From contig CAMWXD010000004.1 of the NCBI GenBank assembly GCA_947178105.1, positions 1 through 64,000 on the forward strand: a stretch of DNA of 64,000 nucleotides, read 5' to 3'. The translations under genes were made by a program, and so were the position numbers. This document shows positions 37,380-45,748 of this stretch, in pieces. This DNA is from an uncultured Eubacterium sp. Its GTDB lineage: Bacteria > Bacillota > Clostridia > Lachnospirales > Lachnospiraceae. The notes under the pieces were generated by a model. That model ran no database searches and was not told where the DNA came from. It saw only the letters and a list, made by a program, of their open reading frames with translations. Position 1 is the stretch's first letter. Each line of letters begins with the position of its first letter.

Positions 37380-38687
37380 TTATTTCACTGCTGCAAACGC
37401 TTCTTCCAGGTCTTCGATAATATCGTCAATATGCTCCGTCCCGATCGACAGGCGTATGGTATTTGGTTTGATTCCGGCGCTCAGCAGCTCCTCTTCATTC
37501 ATCTGCGAATGCGTCGTGCTTGCCGGATGGATCACCAGTGATTTGACGTCTGCTACATTTGCAAGCAGTGAAAACAGTTCCAGATGATCTATAAAATCCC
37601 TTGCTTTTTGCGCGTCTCCCTTGATTTCAAAAGTAAAGATCGATCCGCCGCCGGCTGGGAAATATTTCCTGTATAACTCCTGCTGCTTCGGGTCTGTGCT
37701 GACCGAAGGATGATGCACTGTTTCCACCTGCGGATGCGCACTTAAATACTGCACCACCTTCAGTGCATTTTCCACATGCCGCTCTACCCGCAAAGACAAA
37801 GTCTCCAGTCCCTGTAAAAAGAAAAACGCATGAAACGGAGAAAGCGTTGCCCCGGTATCCCGCAGCAGTATGGCACGGATACTTGTGACAAATGCAGACG
37901 CTCCGACTGCCTTCGTAAAGCTGATCCCATGATAACTAGGATTTGGCTCCGTAAGCTGCGGAAACTTCCCCGATGCTTCCCAGTCAAAATTTCCCGCATC
38001 TACAATCACCCCGCCGATCGTCGTCCCATGCCCTCCGATAAACTTTGTCGCAGAATGCACAACAAGATCCGCGCCATATGCGATCGGCTGGACTAGATAC
38101 GGCGTTGCAAACGTATTGTCAATCACTAACGGGATCTGGTGTGCATGTGCAATCTGCGCGATCCCCTCAATATCTGTCACATCCGAATTTGGGTTGCCAA
38201 GCGTCTCGATAAAGACAGCCTTTGTATTTTCCCTGATTGCAGCCCTGATCTCCTCAAAATCAGAAGGGTCTACGAACGTGGTTGTGATGCCATACTGCGT
38301 CAGCGTATGCGCCAGCAAATTGTAAGTCCCTCCATAAATATTGCGGGCTGCTACAATATGGCCGCCTGCCATTGCAAGATTCTGAATGGTATAAGAAATC
38401 GCTGCCGCACCCGAAGCCACAGCAAGCGCTGCTACTCCGCCCTCCAGCTTTGCGATCCGCTGCTCAAACACATCCTGGGTAGGGTTTGTCAGCCTGCCGT
38501 AAATATTTCCAGCATCCGCAAGCCCAAACCGCGCTGCCGCATGGTCACTGTTGTGAAATACATACGAAGTCGTCTGGTAGATCGGCACAGCCCGCGCATC
38601 CGTCACCGGATCCGGCTGTTCCTGCCCTGCATGGAGCTGTAATGTTTCAAATTTCAATTTCCTGTCGCCATATGCTTTTTTTGCCAT
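37380..38687 (-). CDS. metY: O-acetylhomoserine sulfhydrylase
   Basis: A 435-residue Cys/Met-metabolism PLP enzyme that makes homocysteine from O-acetylhomoserine and sulfide. It begins KLKFETLQLHAGQEQPD; the PLP lysine is in VVHSATKFIGGHGTTIGG and the end has the conserved RLSIGTEHIDDIIEDLEEAF. The length of about 435 suits MetY rather than cystathionine gamma-synthase (about 380). A GAAGGAG site precedes the ATG at 38687. Confidence 0.94.
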   Translation of the reverse strand: MAKKAYGDRKLKFETLQLHAGQEQPDPVTDARAVPIYQTTSYVFHNSDHAAARFGLADAGNIYGRLTNPTQDVFEQRIAKLEGGVAALAVASGAAAISYTIQNLAMAGGHIVAARNIYGGTYNLLAHTLTQYGITTTFVDPSDFEEIRAAIRENTKAVFIETLGNPNSDVTDIEGIAQIAHAHQIPLVIDNTFATPYLVQPIAYGADLVVHSATKFIGGHGTTIGGVIVDAGNFDWEASGKFPQLTEPNPSYHGISFTKAVGASAFVTSIRAILLRDTGATLSPFHAFFFLQGLETLSLRVERHVENALKVVQYLSAHPQVETVHHPSVSTDPKQQELYRKYFPAGGGSIFTFEIKGDAQKARDFIDHLELFSLLANVADVKSLVIHPASTTHSQMNEEELLSAGIKPNTIRLSIGTEHIDDIIEDLEEAFAAVK

Positions 38688-38749
38688 CGTCTTTTCTCCT
38701 TCTGCCTGTGCTCTCTATCACAAATATGATTTGGTTTCTGATGAAAGCA

Positions 38750-38778
38750 AGTATATCCTAGTTTTCCTACTATGTCAA
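38750..38778 (-). promoter_or_regulatory. metY promoter with possible Rrf2-type operator
   Basis: On the minus strand TTGACA (38778-38773), 17 bp, TATACT (38755-38750). The -35 region and spacer carry CCTATTGACATAGTAGG, an inverted repeat (CCTA/TAGG) overlapping the -35 box, followed by ACTAGGATA. Position and the adjacent Rrf2 gene suggest an operator; this is inferred. Confidence 0.7.
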
Positions 38779-38863
38779 TAGGAATTGTAAAAATCTTATG
38801 TATCTATTTCCATACAATTCCACAAACATTCGCTGCAAATAGAATTCCACAGCCGCGACACTG

Positions 38864-38911
38864 AAAAAAAATATGCATAGCAGCAGCTAAATCCCAGCCG
38901 TACTATGCATA
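38864..38911 (-). terminator. Terminator after the Rrf2 regulator
   Basis: On the minus strand TATGCATAG and CTATGCATA form a perfect 9-bp stem around a loop of about 22 nt containing a small inner stem, followed by TTTTTTTT. It separates the regulator from metY. Confidence 0.88.
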
Positions 38912-38970
38912 CATTCCTTCTTTGGGCACATTTGCCTTGCCTTTTCCCTATCGCAGCGCCACGCCGCCCC

Positions 38971-39405
38971 TCAGATGCTGTAATCCCCGTCCTTTTGCAG
39001 CTTCCATCCCATCAGGTCAGCCAGTGTAATGTGGTCGATCACGTCGTTTACAGCCTCATTCATTTTCCGGTACACAAGCACCGTTACACAGTCGTCGCTT
39101 TTATCACAACTGCCGATCTCAGAATCCAGGCACTCCACCGGTGCCAGGCTGCCTTCCGTAAGCCGCAGGATCATCCCCACCGTATACTCCTCCGCCGGCC
39201 GGGTGAGCAGATAACCGCCCTGTGGCCCGCGCACACTGCGTACGTATCCTGCTTTATTCAGTACTGCAATGATCTGCTCCAAATACTTATCCGATATTTC
39301 CTGCCTGGCTGCAATCTCCTTGATCCTCACCGGCGTTCCTGTATTATGCAGCGCCAGGTCGAGCATCATCCGCAGCGCATATCTTCCTTTTGTTGAAATC
39401 CTCAT
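38971..39405 (-). CDS. Rrf2 family transcriptional regulator (IscR/CymR-like)
   Basis: A 144-residue regulator beginning MRISTKGRYALRMMLDLAL, with the recognition helix region EISDKYLEQIIAVLNKAGYV and the wing VRGPQGGYLL. It has three cysteines spaced C-x7-C-x5-C (ECLDSEIGSCDKSDDC), close to the iron-sulfur ligands of IscR, which the sulfur regulator CymR lacks. Next to metY and cysK it could control cysteine supply, iron-sulfur status or both. The ATG at 39405 is seven to eight bases from GGAGG; an adjacent ATG at 39408 is also possible. Confidence 0.88.
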   Translation of the reverse strand: MRISTKGRYALRMMLDLALHNTGTPVRIKEIAARQEISDKYLEQIIAVLNKAGYVRSVRGPQGGYLLTRPAEEYTVGMILRLTEGSLAPVECLDSEIGSCDKSDDCVTVLVYRKMNEAVNDVIDHITLADLMGWKLQKDGDYSI

Positions 39406-39423
39406 CATTTCCCTCCATACCTC

Positions 39424-40755
39424 TCAAATGACCTTATGCTCCATCCATTTCCCTCCAAGAAACCGAATGCCAAAGAAAATACTCCTGCAAATCCAGTCAA
39501 TGCACATGCCGAGCCACACTCCCATCAGCCCCATATCCATCTGCAACACAAAAAAATATGACAACACGACACGGAACAGCCACATACTGAAAATACTGAC
39601 TCCCATCGTATATTTCGCATCTCCTCCGCTGCGCAGCACCTGCGGCAGCGTAAAGCTGAGCGCCCAGAAAAATATGCTGAACACACAGAACAAACGGATA
39701 ACGGCAATGCACATCTTCTTTGCCGCAGCCGACAGATGATACGCCTGTGCCACGGCAGGAATACTAGCATACACCCCGATATTCATAAGCGCAAGGCCCA
39801 CAACCGCAATGCCAAGCAGCAGCTTAGCATACTGCTTCGCCTGCTCCTTTTCCCCTGCCCCCAGGCACCGCCCGATCACAGGAATGACTGCAAGCCCGAT
39901 CGTATTGCCTGGAATATTTGCCACCGTAGCGACTGTATTTGCGACTGCATTCGCTGCAATCGCTGATGTGCCAAGTGTCGCCGTAAGACTGCTGACACAG
40001 AGCTTTCCGATCTGGAACATCCCGTTTTCCAGCCCGCTTGGAATGCCAATCATCAGGATCGGACGGATCTGGCTCCTGTCCGGCTTTAGGTCCGCCGCAC
40101 TGTCTATACGGAACGGATTGTCTGGCTTTTGCTGCTGTATGGTAACCCAGATTGCCGAAAAAATACGGCCTGCCAGCGTTGCAAGCGCCGCGCCAAGCAC
40201 GCCCATGTCCAGCCCATAGATCAGCAGCGCATTCCCCGCAATATTAATTACATTCATGACAAGGCTTGCTTTCATGCTGACCTTGCTGTTCCCCTGCGCA
40301 CGAAACAGCGCCGCGCCCGCATTATATGCTCCCATAAACGGATAGGACACCGCACTGATCAAAAAATAAATCTGCGCATACCCCATTACCTGCTCGTCAA
40401 TGGTTCCAAATATAAAACGCAAAATCCCCCTGCTGCCAATCATCGTTATCGCCATCACAGCGCCTGTACTGATAAAAAGCACACTGTATAACTGCGCGGC
40501 ACATTTTTTCATCTGCCTGACATTATTCTGTCCCATATACTGGCTGACGACAACCGCCCCGCCAGACGCTAACGCTGACAAAATCTGAAATACAAGCACA
40601 TTCAGCGTATCTACCAGGCTGACGCTGGATACGGCTGCTTCACTCACACTGGATACCATAAAGGTATCCGCCAACCCCATCGTAACCGCCAAAAACTGCT
40701 CCAGCAGCAGCGGCCAGATCAGCCGCGCCAACTGCCGCCTCGTATACAAAGGCAT
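39424..40755 (-). CDS. MATE family efflux transporter
   Basis: A 443-residue, twelve-helix antiporter beginning MPLYTRRQLARLIWPLLLEQFLAV. It shows the MATE hallmarks: two similar six-helix halves, MGLADTFMVSS in helix 1-2 and the central GNTIGLAVIPVIGRCLGAGE. It exports drugs or metabolites in exchange for Na+ or H+. The start at 40755 follows GAGGGGAG; a frame extension upstream lies in the neighbouring gene. It follows the TraX-like gene by 26 bp. Confidence 0.92.
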   Translation of the reverse strand: MPLYTRRQLARLIWPLLLEQFLAVTMGLADTFMVSSVSEAAVSSVSLVDTLNVLVFQILSALASGGAVVVSQYMGQNNVRQMKKCAAQLYSVLFISTGAVMAITMIGSRGILRFIFGTIDEQVMGYAQIYFLISAVSYPFMGAYNAGAALFRAQGNSKVSMKASLVMNVINIAGNALLIYGLDMGVLGAALATLAGRIFSAIWVTIQQQKPDNPFRIDSAADLKPDRSQIRPILMIGIPSGLENGMFQIGKLCVSSLTATLGTSAIAANAVANTVATVANIPGNTIGLAVIPVIGRCLGAGEKEQAKQYAKLLLGIAVVGLALMNIGVYASIPAVAQAYHLSAAAKKMCIAVIRLFCVFSIFFWALSFTLPQVLRSGGDAKYTMGVSIFSMWLFRVVLSYFFVLQMDMGLMGVWLGMCIDWICRSIFFGIRFLGGKWMEHKVI

Positions 40756-40781
40756 ATCCCCATCTCCCCTCAACTGCTGTC

Positions 40782-41612
40782 CTACATCGCCGGATAAGAA
40801 GCGATCCCCAGGTACATACAGAGCATATACAAGATCAAAAGATGCACCGGATAAATCAGATAAAAGAAATATTTCAGCTTCCATCCGCGCCTGCCATTGT
40901 AAAATCCAATCGGCACAAACGCCAGCGGCGCTGTAAGCTCCCATGCAAATACAATACACCCTGCAACAATCTGCCATACCTTCTTCTTACGGCACAAATA
41001 GATCACGACAATGCAAAATACGCCGATCGCAGCATAATCTGTATTTGCAAGCTGGGCTGCCGCCATTCCCGCCGCAATCACTGCCCAGGTCAATACCGCC
41101 GCAATCGCCGGCCTGTCGCAGTACTGTTCTTTGGCCCATTCTATGCCGATCATTACTGCCACTCCAAAAAACAGCGTGAAAAACACATTTTGATAGCTAA
41201 ACTCCAATACTGCCCCTTTAAACAGCAGGTCAAACGGAAGCTCCGAAACTGCCGCAAACAGCAAAAGCCTTCCTGCATATTTCATTCTGTTCCTTGTATG
41301 CGCCAACCCCTCTACCAGCAGAAAGCAATAAATCGGAAAAGCAATCCTGCCGATCATGCGCATGACATTATAGATGCTGAACAACTGCGCATTCCCAACA
41401 ATCCACTGCTGCACTTCATTGACATTGCCAACGTCCAGGCTGCCCAGCCCGCTCATCATCAAATACCTGCCAAGGATGCCTGCCGCAGTATGGTCAATCA
41501 CCATCGATATCACTGCGATCAGCTTCAATGTACTGCCGCTGATCCCGCGCTTTGTGCGCGGCTTCCCTGCGGGCGCTGCATTCCCATTCTGTACGTTCAT
41601 TTCCTGATCCAT
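40782..41612 (-). CDS. TraX-like membrane protein
   Basis: A 276-residue protein with about eight membrane helices after a polar N-terminus. Motifs RGISGSTLKLIAVISMVIDHTA, MRMIGRIAFPIYCFLLVEGL, and NVFFTLFFG, plus a final YLIYPVHLLILY, resemble the TraX/acyltransferase-like family first named for F-pilin acetylation. In Firmicutes chromosomes the role is unknown. The start at 41612 has GAGAGG ten bases upstream. It is co-directional with the MATE gene. Confidence 0.82.
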   Translation of the reverse strand: MDQEMNVQNGNAAPAGKPRTKRGISGSTLKLIAVISMVIDHTAAGILGRYLMMSGLGSLDVGNVNEVQQWIVGNAQLFSIYNVMRMIGRIAFPIYCFLLVEGLAHTRNRMKYAGRLLLFAAVSELPFDLLFKGAVLEFSYQNVFFTLFFGVAVMIGIEWAKEQYCDRPAIAAVLTWAVIAAGMAAAQLANTDYAAIGVFCIVVIYLCRKKKVWQIVAGCIVFAWELTAPLAFVPIGFYNGRRGWKLKYFFYLIYPVHLLILYMLCMYLGIASYPAM

Positions 41613-41661
41613 CTTACCATATCCTCTCACTTATGCTGCTTCTGAAAAAGTCCTTCTTTTC

Positions 41662-41670
41662 ATTATAACA
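41662..41670 (-). promoter_or_regulatory. Extended -10 promoter of the TraX-like gene
   Basis: The minus strand reads TGTTATAAT about 50 bp before the start codon; the -35 region has no good match, as is common for extended -10 promoters. Confidence 0.55.
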
Positions 41671-41710
41671 CATATTTTCCCGCCCGCTACATAAATATCC
41701 GAAAAAATCA

Positions 41711-41760
41711 TGAAACGATAAAACCGCCGGGCTGGAGCACCCGGCGGTTTTATCGTTTCA
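41711..41760. terminator. Perfect 21-bp inverted repeat terminator
   Basis: Twenty-one base pairs pair perfectly (TGAAACGATAAAACCGCCGGG and its complement) around the 8-nt loop CTGGAGCA. TTTTATCG arms flank a GC core, so it can end transcription from the hemolysin-III gene on the minus strand. Confidence 0.8.
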
Positions 41761-41769
41761 CAATTTGAT

Positions 41770-42420
41770 TCACGCTACATACTGATACATAAAGATAAAA
41801 TGACATATACTCCCTGCCATCACAAACAAATGAAAGATCTCGTGCGAGCCAAAATACTTATGATGCTGGTTGAACAGCTTTAGCTTCATCGCATAGATCA
41901 CACCGCCGATCGTATAAATGATCCCTCCTGCAAGCAGCCACAAAAACGCCTGCATCGGCAGTGTACGAAGAAGCGTGCCAAATACCGCCACACACACCCA
42001 GCCCATGGCAATATAAAGAACCGATGAAAACCACTTTGGGCAGGTAATCCACACCGCTTTGACCGCCATGCCTGCCACTGCAATCCCCCACACAACCGCC
42101 AAAAGCGTATATCCCTGCCTGCCGCCTAATACCATCAGGCAAACAGGCGTATATGACCCCGCAATCAGCACAAAGATCATCATATGGTCTATTTTTCGGA
42201 ACACCTTTAATATTTTATCCGATACATTGACCGAATGGTACATCGTACTCGCTCCATACAGCAGAACCATACTGCACATAAACACTCCCATCGCCACCAG
42301 GCACCGAACTCCCGACGTCATGCCAGCCTTCACCAGCAGCGGCACCGAAGCCGCCACCGCAAGCAGCATCCCTATAAAATGCGTAATCGCACTTCCCGGT
42401 TCCCGAATCATAATCTCCAT
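41770..42420 (-). CDS. Hemolysin III family (PAQR-like) membrane protein
   Basis: A 216-residue seven-helix protein. The family marks are present: GSAITHFIGM (His in helix 1), ASTMYHSVN (His in helix 2) and the C-terminal SHEIFHLFVMAGSICHF with two His, which together form the metal site. The YqfA/HlyIII group is called hemolysin by history; true lysis is rarely shown. GGAGG precedes the ATG at 42420. Confidence 0.9.
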   Translation of the reverse strand: MEIMIREPGSAITHFIGMLLAVAASVPLLVKAGMTSGVRCLVAMGVFMCSMVLLYGASTMYHSVNVSDKILKVFRKIDHMMIFVLIAGSYTPVCLMVLGGRQGYTLLAVVWGIAVAGMAVKAVWITCPKWFSSVLYIAMGWVCVAVFGTLLRTLPMQAFLWLLAGGIIYTIGGVIYAMKLKLFNQHHKYFGSHEIFHLFVMAGSICHFIFMYQYVA

Positions 42421-42580
42421 AAAGACATCCTCCTTTTACATATCCTGCATCTGTTGCTTTATATTTCTTTATTATGTATTAATTGATATTTCAATATGTA
42501 GTATTCATTACTATGTATAATATTCCCATTGCAAAGATTTGTCAAGGCAATTCTAACAATTTTTATCATTTCCAATCTAT

Positions 42581-42611
42581 GCATATTTTTCCAAATCTGT
42601 TACACACTATG
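42581..42611 (+). promoter_or_regulatory. Sigma-G-like promoter of the GerA/SpoVAF gene
   Basis: GCATATT (42581-42587), a 17-bp spacer and CACTATG (42605-42611) resemble the forespore sigma-G pattern (GHATR-type -35, CATNNTA-type -10), 48 bp before the start of the spore germination gene. No vegetative consensus is seen at this position. Confidence 0.5.
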
Positions 42612-42658
42612 TTTTATACACACTTATCTTTTTACCACTTATTTCAGGAGATTTGCAT

Positions 42659-44080
42659 ATGAACAGACAATTAACCTCAGATTTTGCCGGCAACCAGGCA
42701 CTGATGGACGAGATATTCCACCCGCAGCGAAACTACGACCTGGTGCTGCGCTCCTTTTTGATTGCCAGCCGCCCGGCATGCTTTTATATGATTGACGGCC
42801 TGCATAAAGACGATATTTTAGAAAAAATTATGGACAGCCTCCTCGCCGTCACAAAAGACGCCATGCCGCCCACGGTACAGGCATTTTCCAGCCTTATCAT
42901 CCCCTATGGGGAAGTAGAGCTATTAAACGACACAGACAAACTGACAACCGCGCTTCTGTCCGGCGTACCCATCTTAATCATTGATGGGTACAGCCAGGCG
43001 CTTGCCATAGATTTTCGGACTTATCCCACAAGAAGCGTAGAGGAGCCTTCCAAAGAAAAAGTACTGCGCGGCTCCAGGGACGGCTTTGTCGAAACAATCG
43101 TATTCAATACGGCGTTAATCCGGCGCAGGATCCGCAGCCCTGGCCTTGTCATGGAGATCACTTCTGTCGGAAAAAGCTCCCATACAGACATCGTCCTCTC
43201 CTATATGCAGGAGCGCGCCGACCCGCATTTTCTGGAAAATATACGCAGGCGGCTTGCAGAAATCTCCACAGACGCCCTGACTATGAACTGTGAAAGCCTT
43301 GCAGAACTGCTCTGTCCGCACCACTGGATCAACCCGTTTCCAAAATACAAATACACCGAGCGCCCGGATACTGCTGCCGCTGCGATCCTGGAAGGAAGCA
43401 TTGTGCTGCTGATCGACAACTCACCGTCCGCCCTGATTCTGCCAACCTCATTTTTTGAACTGACCGAGGAGGCAAACGACTATTACCTGCCGCCTGTGAC
43501 CGGCACCTACCTGCGCCTGTCCAGGCTGCTCGTAAATATCACCGCACTGATCCTGACGCCTACCTGGCTGCTGTTTTTGCAATATCCGCAATGGATACCG
43601 GATGCGCTGCGCTTTATCGCCGTCAAAGATGAAATCCATATACCGATCCTGTTCCAACTGCTTATCCTGGAATTTGCGATAGACGGGATGAAGCTTGCCG
43701 CTATGAACACCCCGGAAATGCTCAGCACGCCGCTAAGCGTGATTGCCGGCATCGTACTGGGCGACTTCGCTTCCCAATCCGGCTGGTTTAACCCGGAGAC
43801 AATGCTGTACATGGCATTTGTAGCGATCGCAAACTATGCGCAGGCAAGCTATGAGCTCGGCTATGCATTAAAATTCATGCGGATGATCCTGTTGGTAACG
43901 ACCGGGCTTTTCGGCATTTACGGCTATATCGGAGGCATCCTGCTGTGCATCGTCACCATAGCCGCAAACAAAACGCTCTCAGGCATCGGCTATTTATATC
44001 CGCTTTTTCCATTCAACGGCAAAGAGCTGGTACGGCGTCTCTTTCGGGTCAGCCTGGAACATGCCGGGAAACCAAAATAA
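42659..44080 (+). CDS. spoVAF: Spore germination protein, GerA/SpoVAF family
   Basis: A 473-residue protein: a soluble N-terminal domain (about 1-270, VLIIDGYSQALAIDFR and FVETIVFNTALIRRRIR) and a C-terminal membrane domain with about five helices (FELTEEANDYYLPP, PIADGMKL-like FAIDGMKLAAMNTP). The short N-terminus and the EEPSKEKVLRGSRDGF motif fit SpoVAF or a GerA A-subunit. SpoVAF normally follows the spoVA genes or, as GerAA, sits with GerAB/GerAC; none is nearby. The start at 42659 follows AGGAGA. It implies a spore-former. Confidence 0.85.
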   Translation: MNRQLTSDFAGNQALMDEIFHPQRNYDLVLRSFLIASRPACFYMIDGLHKDDILEKIMDSLLAVTKDAMPPTVQAFSSLIIPYGEVELLNDTDKLTTALLSGVPILIIDGYSQALAIDFRTYPTRSVEEPSKEKVLRGSRDGFVETIVFNTALIRRRIRSPGLVMEITSVGKSSHTDIVLSYMQERADPHFLENIRRRLAEISTDALTMNCESLAELLCPHHWINPFPKYKYTERPDTAAAAILEGSIVLLIDNSPSALILPTSFFELTEEANDYYLPPVTGTYLRLSRLLVNITALILTPTWLLFLQYPQWIPDALRFIAVKDEIHIPILFQLLILEFAIDGMKLAAMNTPEMLSTPLSVIAGIVLGDFASQSGWFNPETMLYMAFVAIANYAQASYELGYALKFMRMILLVTTGLFGIYGYIGGILLCIVTIAANKTLSGIGYLYPLFPFNGKELVRRLFRVSLEHAGKPK

Positions 44081-44108
44081 AACCAGCCCCTCCATTTTCT
44101 ATTTATTC

Positions 44109-44147
44109 AAAAGCTTCCTGTACTTTGCCAATACCAGGAAGCTTTTT
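44109..44147 (+). terminator. Terminator after spoVAF
   Basis: AAAAGCTTCCTG / CAGGAAGCTTTTT form a 12-bp stem with a 14-nt loop and a short T tail, 28 bp after the stop codon. Confidence 0.8.
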
Positions 44148-44382
44148 ACACAACTGCCTCCACAATCGTTTTCGTAGCTCTTTGTTGATTCGTGCAATCT
44201 GTAATCGTTTTGCAAGCCCTTGGATCATATTGCAGAAAAACAGAAGGTAATACGCCATGACTGTCTGTTGATGAGAGATTCTGTACTGTTCCTGCAAAAA
44301 CACACGAGTAAAAACTGCTCCCCTGCTGTATAAAAAAATACAAAAGAGAAAAACCTGGCCAAAACTTTCCTTTTTGCCATAA
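44148..44382. other. Gene-free gap with a possible decayed minus-strand reading frame
   Basis: No start with a ribosome site is seen. The minus strand has an open frame from about 44399 to 44103 whose last 50 codons read like a basic, helical protein (for example FCNMIQGLAKRLQIARINKE), ending inside the spoVAF terminator. It may be the remnant of a lost gene; the family is not recognised. Confidence 0.3.
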
Positions 44383-44411
44383 TTGACAACTGGGAACAAT
44401 CAAAATATAAT
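44383..44411 (+). promoter_or_regulatory. Consensus promoter of the yefM-yoeB pair
   Basis: TTGACA (44383-44388), 17 bp, TATAAT (44406-44411), a perfect vegetative consensus about 35 bp before the antitoxin start. Confidence 0.85.
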
Positions 44412-44446
44412 ACTTTATATAAAACGAGTTGAAGGGGGTACGTTTG

Positions 44447-44701
44447 ATGATTGCTGAAAGACCTATCAATATAAGCGAGGAATATCGAAAAATGGCCTTA
44501 CAGGGTGAACCGATTTTTGACAATTCACAGGATATCGTAATTATATCCATGCAAAACTATAAAATTTATGAGGAATTGGCAAAGGCAAAGCATAACGCTG
44601 AATATCTGGAAATGCTCGACCGGGGATTTGAGGAAATTGACAGCGGCAGCAAAGGAATAACAAAAACCATGGAAGAACTAAGGGCAATGGAGCATGAATG
44701 A
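44447..44701 (+). CDS. Type II antitoxin, YefM/Phd-like
   Basis: An 84-residue acidic protein beginning MIAERPINISEEYRKMALQGE, with QDIVIISMQNYKIYEELAKAKHN, the Phd/YefM-like DNA-binding fold and a C-terminal toxin-neutralising tail rich in Glu. The start at 44447 lies eight bases after AAGGGGG. It overlaps the YoeB-like toxin gene by eight bases, the normal antitoxin-first layout. It would repress its own promoter together with the toxin. Confidence 0.88.
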   Translation: MIAERPINISEEYRKMALQGEPIFDNSQDIVIISMQNYKIYEELAKAKHNAEYLEMLDRGFEEIDSGSKGITKTMEELRAMEHE

Positions 44702-44960
44702 TTTTACTTTTTACGGCGATAGCTGGGAGCAGTACAAATATTGGGAAACGCAAGACCAGAAAATATTGAAGCGGATAAATGCCTTGCTGGATGATATAAA
44801 GAGAAACGGCGCAATGAAAGGAACTGGTAAGCCTGAAAAGCTGAAATATCGTAAGGGTGCATATTCACGACGTATAGATGATTCAAACAGGCTTGTCTAT
44901 GAGATTGATGAGCTCCAAAATATAAAAATCATATCATGCAAAGGGCATTATAAAGAATAA
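44694..44960 (+). CDS. yoeB: Type II toxin YoeB (mRNA interferase)
   Basis: An 88-residue RelE-superfamily toxin. The putative catalytic residues are visible: Glu in GKPEKLKY, Arg in YSRRIDDSNRLVYEI and His in the terminal CKGHY motif. YoeB cleaves mRNA on the ribosome A site. It is translated by overlap with the upstream antitoxin. Confidence 0.92.
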   Translation: MNDFTFYGDSWEQYKYWETQDQKILKRINALLDDIKRNGAMKGTGKPEKLKYRKGAYSRRIDDSNRLVYEIDELQNIKIISCKGHYKE

Positions 44961-45135
44961 GGCCGGGAGAGAAGTTGTCTATATGGCAGCTTCTTTTCGG
45001 TTACGTTGCATATGGGTAGTTCTTTCTACAAGGTTCATCTGATCTGATGCCGACAAAACAGAGGAAACAATTTGTGTGAATTATGACTACTAACCTGCTT
45101 CCCAGCCGCAGCCAGCAAAAACCTGTAAATTCAGC

Positions 45136-45164
45136 TTGACAACAGGGGGCTTGTCTATTTTAAT
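45136..45164 (+). promoter_or_regulatory. Promoter of the PsiE-like gene
   Basis: TTGACA (45136-45141), a 17-bp spacer and TTTAAT (45159-45164), about 40 bp before the start codon. Confidence 0.65.
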
Positions 45165-45205
45165 AGTAAGCAGGGGAGAATGATTTTACAAAAAAGGAGA
45201 AGCGT

Positions 45206-45595
45206 ATGAAAAAAATCGTAAAAGGATTGCAGAAAATCTGCCGGATCCTGGAACTGGTCGTCGCCGTATTTGTATTGATCGGGATTATCACAGCTATTAT
45301 CAGCCTGTTAAAAGATGATATACAGATATTCGAAGAATTGCTGAATGATATGACCACGTTTCGGCACTATCTGGAAAAGATCTTTGTGCTCGTAATCGGG
45401 ATAGAATTCCTGGAAATGCTCTGCCATCCGAATCCGGATAACGTGATCCAGGTATTGATTTTCCTTGTCGCGCGCCATATGATCGTGGGGGAAACTTCAC
45501 CGTTTGAAGATTTTGTATCTGTACTGAGCATCGCGGTCTTGTTCGTCCTGCGCAAGTATATGCACAGCGGGGATAAAAAACCGGAGCAAAAATAA
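45206..45595 (+). CDS. Small four-helix membrane protein, PsiE-like
   Basis: A 129-residue protein with about four membrane helices (LVVAVFVLIGIITAIISLL, IFVLVIGIEFLEML, VIQVLIFLVARHMIV, FVSVLSIAVLFVLRKY). The IEFLEML and ARHMIV segments resemble PsiE, a phosphate-starvation-inducible family of unknown function. It starts with ATG nine bases after AAAAGGAGA. It stands alone with its own promoter and terminator. Confidence 0.65.
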   Translation: MKKIVKGLQKICRILELVVAVFVLIGIITAIISLLKDDIQIFEELLNDMTTFRHYLEKIFVLVIGIEFLEMLCHPNPDNVIQVLIFLVARHMIVGETSPFEDFVSVLSIAVLFVLRKYMHSGDKKPEQK

Positions 45596-45621
45596 AAATC
45601 TTGTCACGACATTTTTGCCGG

Positions 45622-45666
45622 ATATTGGCCAGTTGGCTGCCATAGCCTTCTGGCCAGTATTTTTTG
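45622..45666 (+). terminator. Terminator after the PsiE-like gene
   Basis: An 11-bp stem (ATATTGGCCAG / CTGGCCAGTAT, one G-U pair) with an inner GGCT/AGCC stem, followed by TTTTTT. Confidence 0.85.
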
Positions 45667-45681
45667 CTGTTTTATGATCCG

Positions 45682-45748
45682 TAGTTTTATTTTACATAGT
45701 TTTATTTTACATAGTTTTATTTTACGTAGTTTTATTTTACATAGTTTT
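45682..45748. repeat. 15-bp tandem repeat copying the 3' end of panD
   Basis: On the minus strand the unit AACTATGTAAAATAA recurs about four times (one copy has C for T). The first copy is the last four codons and stop of panD (Asn-Tyr-Val-Lys-stop). Since the unit is 15 bp and in frame, each extra copy again encodes NYVK-stop. Confidence 0.9.

Noticed and set aside
41711..41760. A 21-bp perfect palindrome considered as a recombination or attachment site
   Set aside because: GC core with T-rich arm after a gene end is explained by a terminator; no integrase or duplicated flank is nearby.
44961..45135. Short match to the 7.4-kb element (TGTAAATTCAGC)
   Set aside because: Only about 12 bases are shared and no terminal inverted repeats are present, so it cannot be called a copy.
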